This document shows positions 4,394 through 6,688 of a DNA stretch of 6,688 nucleotides, in pieces (within the stretch, counting starts at the first letter, position 1; each line of letters opens with the position of its first letter). A model generated the notes under the pieces. It was not told the origin of the DNA and searched no databases. It saw only the letters and a program-made list of their open reading frames with translations. Source of the stretch: Candidatus Nomurabacteria bacterium (GTDB taxonomy: Bacteria > Patescibacteriota > Minisyncoccia > Phycocordibacterales > SBAW01); the NCBI GenBank assembly GCA_943355135.1, contig CALREG010000028.1, positions 1-6,688 of the forward strand, read 5' to 3'. Made by a program: the position numbers and the translations under genes.

Positions 4394-4418
4394 AAAAACT
4401 CCCCGTGAGGGGAGTTTT
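4394..4418 (-). terminator. Terminator of rny
   Basis: Ten perfect pairs, AAAACTCCCC (4395-4404) with GGGGAGTTTT (4409-4418), surround a 4-nt loop. In the leftward RNA the stem runs straight into TTTTT. It begins 3 nt after the rny stop codon, separating rny from the 165-aa gene. Confidence 0.9.
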
Positions 4419-4421
4419 GAT

Positions 4422-5951
4422 TTAGCGAGCGAATTCGATTGCGCGGGTTTCGCGCACCACCAGTATTTTTATTTCGCCAGGATATTTGAGCTCGTTTTCG
4501 ATTCGCAGCGCGATGTTACGTGCCAGTTCGCGCGCTTGGAAGTCGCTCATGACATCAGGTTTTACAAATACGCGCACCTCGCGGCCTGCAGAAATCGCGT
4601 ACGACTTCTCCACGCCCTCAAACGAGTTGGCGATGCCCTCGATGTCGGAGAGGCGCTTGATGTACTGCTCAACCGAGTCGCGGCGGGCACCGGGGCGTCC
4701 GCCAGAAATGGCGTCGGCCACCTGAACAATGTACGACTCGGCTGTTTCGTACGGATACTCCTCGTGGTGTGCCTGCATCGCTTTAATAACCTCTTCCTGC
4801 ACACCGAACTTCTGCAGTATGCGGCGACCGATCTCGACGTGGGTGCCCTGTACCTCGTGGTCCAAAGCTTTGCCTATGTCGTGGAGGAGTGCTCCTGCAC
4901 GGGCAATTTGCGGGTTGGCACCGACCTCTTCGGCTATCATGCCAGCAATGTGCGCCATTTCTATCGAGTGTTGCAGTACCGACTGTCCGTAGGACGTGCG
5001 GAAGTGCAGACGCCCGAGGATCATCAAAAGGCGCGGGTCGAGGTTGAGTACTCCGGTCTCAAAGGCGGCGGCCTCGGCCTTTTCTTTGATTATTTTGTTG
5101 ACGTCGGCTTTCGCTTTTTCCACTGTCTCCTCTATTTTTGCCGGCTGGATGCGGCCATCAATGATGAGATTCTCCAGAGCAACGCGCGCAATGGCGCGGC
5201 GCAGTGGGTCGTAAGACGAAAAGACGATAGAGCCGGGGGTGTCGTCGATAATGACTTCCACTCCGGTGGCACGTTCAAATGCTTTGATGTTGCGACCCTC
5301 CTTGCCGATTATTTTGCCCTTAAGGTCATCGTTCGGGATAGTAATCGCGGTTGCCATTGTGTCCGAGGCGACCGAGTTGCCCAAGCGGTGTATGGCAGTG
5401 ACCAAAATATCTTTTGCCTTGCGGTCGAGGCGCTCAAAACCATCGCGCTCGAGCTTGGCGGTGCGCATCATCATGTCCTCGCTATTCTCACGCTCAAGTT
5501 CCGAGTAGAGCTGCTCTTTGGCCTGCTCTTTGGAGAGACCGGCTACTTTTGCAAGCTCGTTGCCGCGCTCAGTAAGCAGCACTTCGGCGCGCTCTTTTAT
5601 CTGCTTAACCTCCTCAATTTTGCCTTTGACCGCCTGAATTTCAGAATCAAGCTCGCCCTGCTTTTTGTCCAAAAATTCCTCACGTTTAAAGACACGCTCT
5701 TCTTGGCGCGTTACTTTCTCCTCTTTTTCTGCGATGGTCTGCTCGAGTGTGGAGAGAACCTCGGTTGCTTTGTTCTGCGCCTCTTCAGTTATTTTTTTTG
5801 CTTCCTCGCGTGCATCCAGAAGGATGTGCTTAACCTCTACTTCTATTGATGCTTTGCGCGCACTAACGAGCAGCCATCGGAATACATACCCGATTACTGC
5901 ACCACCCAAGGCTGACAGCGCCAGCAGGGCAAACACTATTTTTAATGACAT
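4422..5951 (-). CDS. rny: Ribonuclease Y (membrane-bound endoribonuclease)
   Basis: RNase Y is the endonuclease that starts mRNA decay in many bacteria lacking RNase E; it sits on the inner membrane face. The 509-aa product is full length. It has an N-terminal membrane helix (about 4-28), a long charged coiled coil (about 33-160) and a KH RNA-binding domain with GKIIGKEGRN (212-221). The HD phosphohydrolase domain follows, with metal ligands His328 (QHSIEMA), His357-Asp358 (LLHDIGKA), His395/His396 and Asp413 (VADAISGGRPGARR). The family-specific C-terminal domain completes it. All catalytic residues expected of the family appear intact. It lies 76 nt downstream of clpP with a hairpin between them and is closed by its own terminator. 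No clear Shine-Dalgarno or promoter is visible before the ATG, so it may share the clpP transcript. Confidence 0.98.
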   Translation of the reverse strand: MSLKIVFALLALSALGGAVIGYVFRWLLVSARKASIEVEVKHILLDAREEAKKITEEAQNKATEVLSTLEQTIAEKEEKVTRQEERVFKREEFLDKKQGELDSEIQAVKGKIEEVKQIKERAEVLLTERGNELAKVAGLSKEQAKEQLYSELERENSEDMMMRTAKLERDGFERLDRKAKDILVTAIHRLGNSVASDTMATAITIPNDDLKGKIIGKEGRNIKAFERATGVEVIIDDTPGSIVFSSYDPLRRAIARVALENLIIDGRIQPAKIEETVEKAKADVNKIIKEKAEAAAFETGVLNLDPRLLMILGRLHFRTSYGQSVLQHSIEMAHIAGMIAEEVGANPQIARAGALLHDIGKALDHEVQGTHVEIGRRILQKFGVQEEVIKAMQAHHEEYPYETAESYIVQVADAISGGRPGARRDSVEQYIKRLSDIEGIANSFEGVEKSYAISAGREVRVFVKPDVMSDFQARELARNIALRIENELKYPGEIKILVVRETRAIEFAR

Positions 5952-5978
5952 AAGTTTGGTTCATGAAATACATATAGA

Positions 5979-6014
5979 AACGAACGCCTTCACAATACTA
6001 TGAAAGCGTCCGTT
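5979..6014 (-). terminator. clpP-rny intergenic hairpin (partial terminator or processing site)
   Basis: A 14-pair stem (5979-5992 with 6001-6014) closes over an 8-nt loop. Two pairs (5983/6010 and 5988/6005) are G-U in minus-strand RNA but A-C mismatches in plus-strand RNA, so the structure suits the leftward clpP transcript. The following GTTTCTATATG is a poor U run. Partial termination, 3'-end protection or RNase processing are all possible. Confidence 0.5.
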
Positions 6015-6027
6015 CGGCAATTGAGCT

Positions 6028-6669
6028 CTACTTCTTCGTCAGCGTCGCTTGGTTGGTCAAAATATCGTCTACAATGCCGTACTTTTTGGCCTCTTCTGCC
6101 ATCATAAAGTAGTCGCGGTCGACGTCTTTTTCTATCTTTTCGAGCGGCTGGCCGGTAGCCTTAGAGAGTATTTTGTTGAGGCGGGCGCGGGTAGCGATGA
6201 TGTGCTTGGCCGTAATTTCGATATCGGTAGCTTGTCCCTGCGCACCACCCCATGGCTGGTGGATCATCACCTCGGCGTTGGGGAGAGCGAAGCGCTTGCC
6301 CTTTTGACCTGCGGCAAGCAGTACCGCCGCCGCCGAAGCCGCGATGCCGACGCACACCGTCGCCACGTCGGGCTTGATGAGGTTCATCGTGTCGAGTATT
6401 GCCAAGCCAGCCGTCACCGAGCCGCCGGGGGAGTTGATGTAGAGCTGGATATCCTTTTTGGGGTCCTCGCTGGCCAAAAAGAGTATCTGGGCTATCACGA
6501 GGTTGGCGGTATGGTCCTCGATAGGCCCGGCCAAAAAGACGATGCGGTCTTTGAGCAGGCGGCTAAAGATGTCGTAGGCGCGCTCGCCCTGGGGCGACTT
6601 CTCTATCACCATAGGCACGAGCTGGTTGCGAATCTCGCCGGTATTTTGATTTTTGGGGTTGTTTTGCAT
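6028..6669 (-). CDS. clpP: ATP-dependent Clp protease proteolytic subunit
   Basis: ClpP forms a tetradecameric serine-protease barrel that degrades proteins unfolded by a ClpX/ClpA/ClpC-type ATPase. The 213-aa product is complete. The triad aligns with E. coli Ser97/His122/Asp171 at exactly the same spacing: Ser112 (GIAASAAAVLL), His137 (VMIHQP) and Asp186 (DVDRDYF). The oxyanion-loop motif INSPGGSV (78-85) and the GQATDIEI handle region (145-152) are intact. The usual SMGA after the catalytic Ser reads SAAA here. The first 20 or so residues are a polar propeptide-like tail. No clpX lies within the window. The ATG at 6669 has no Shine-Dalgarno; a -10 box 6 nt upstream suggests a leaderless mRNA. 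rny follows 76 nt downstream. Confidence 0.98.
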   Translation of the reverse strand: MQNNPKNQNTGEIRNQLVPMVIEKSPQGERAYDIFSRLLKDRIVFLAGPIEDHTANLVIAQILFLASEDPKKDIQLYINSPGGSVTAGLAILDTMNLIKPDVATVCVGIAASAAAVLLAAGQKGKRFALPNAEVMIHQPWGGAQGQATDIEITAKHIIATRARLNKILSKATGQPLEKIEKDVDRDYFMMAEEAKKYGIVDDILTNQATLTKK

Positions 6670-6675
6670 GGGGAC

Positions 6676-6681
6676 AGTATA
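6676..6681 (-). promoter_or_regulatory. -10 box for leaderless clpP transcription
   Basis: TATACT on the minus strand ends 6 nt before the clpP ATG, placing the expected +1 at or next to the start codon. The intervening GTCCCC is not a Shine-Dalgarno. The -35 region lies beyond the window edge, so the promoter is only half visible. Confidence 0.5.
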
Positions 6682-6688
6682 GTCTTGA

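Noticed and set aside
4386..5849. Long open frame of 487 codons on the plus strand opposite rny
   Set aside because: It is antisense to an unmistakable full-length RNase Y gene. Its translation is Cys/Phe/Leu-rich with no recognisable motif, and it begins on top of the rny terminator. It is a codon-bias shadow.
1..6688. CRISPR array, insertion sequence, toxin-antitoxin or integrase genes
   Set aside because: I saw no regularly spaced direct repeats, terminal inverted repeats, transposase or integrase motifs, or paired toxin-antitoxin frames.

Overview
The window looks like bacterial chromosome from a small-genome lineage, most likely Patescibacteria/CPR (Parcubacteria-like). The reasons are a mixed-GC, compact layout with short intergenic gaps, a tRNA without encoded CCA, several genes lacking Shine-Dalgarno sites, and an HTH + LAGLIDADG-like family that I remember as widespread in CPR genomes. 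The lineage is an inference and no marker gene here proves it. TGA acts as a normal stop (the gene at 3831-4328 ends with it just before its terminator), so the UGA=Gly code of Gracilibacteria/SR1 is unlikely.

Layout. (i) 1-42, minus: the first 14 codons of a gene whose start resembles a GNAT acetyltransferase. (ii) 43-447 holds no ordinary gene but is dense in signals. There are two overlapping divergent promoters built on a palindrome (103-130), a strongly base-paired RNA (about 137-262) ending in a GC-rich hairpin, an 8-codon ORF with the best Shine-Dalgarno of the window (297-323), and further hairpins (334-416). (iii) 448-651, plus: a 67-aa orphan protein closed by a strong terminator. 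(iv) 682-1821, minus: a membrane-anchored trypsin-like serine protease. It diverges from an HTH + LAGLIDADG-like protein (1870-2541, plus) across a 48-bp region with a 7-bp-arm inverted repeat. (v) 2546-2616: tRNA-Gly(TCC), followed 16 nt later by a membrane-anchored DUF3298/RsiV-like protein (2633-3370). (vi) A perfect bidirectional terminator separates this from HU (3419-3691, minus), which has its own clear promoter. (vii) 3831-4328, minus: a cysteine-rich 165-aa protein of unknown function with its own promoter and terminator. (viii) 4422-5951 and 6028-6669, minus: clpP followed by rny (RNase Y), 76 nt apart with a hairpin between them.

How it works together. clpP and rny are core protein- and RNA-turnover genes, and HU is the nucleoid protein. 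The protease and the DUF3298 protein are envelope proteins facing outward. The less ordinary material is at 100-680, a candidate structured RNA or attenuator-like leader feeding a small orphan gene, and at 1820-1890, a compact divergent control region next to a DNA-binding protein. Start signals are split. clpP and the HTH gene have -10 boxes placed as for leaderless mRNAs, HU and rny show no clear Shine-Dalgarno, and the small orphan genes carry good Shine-Dalgarno sites.
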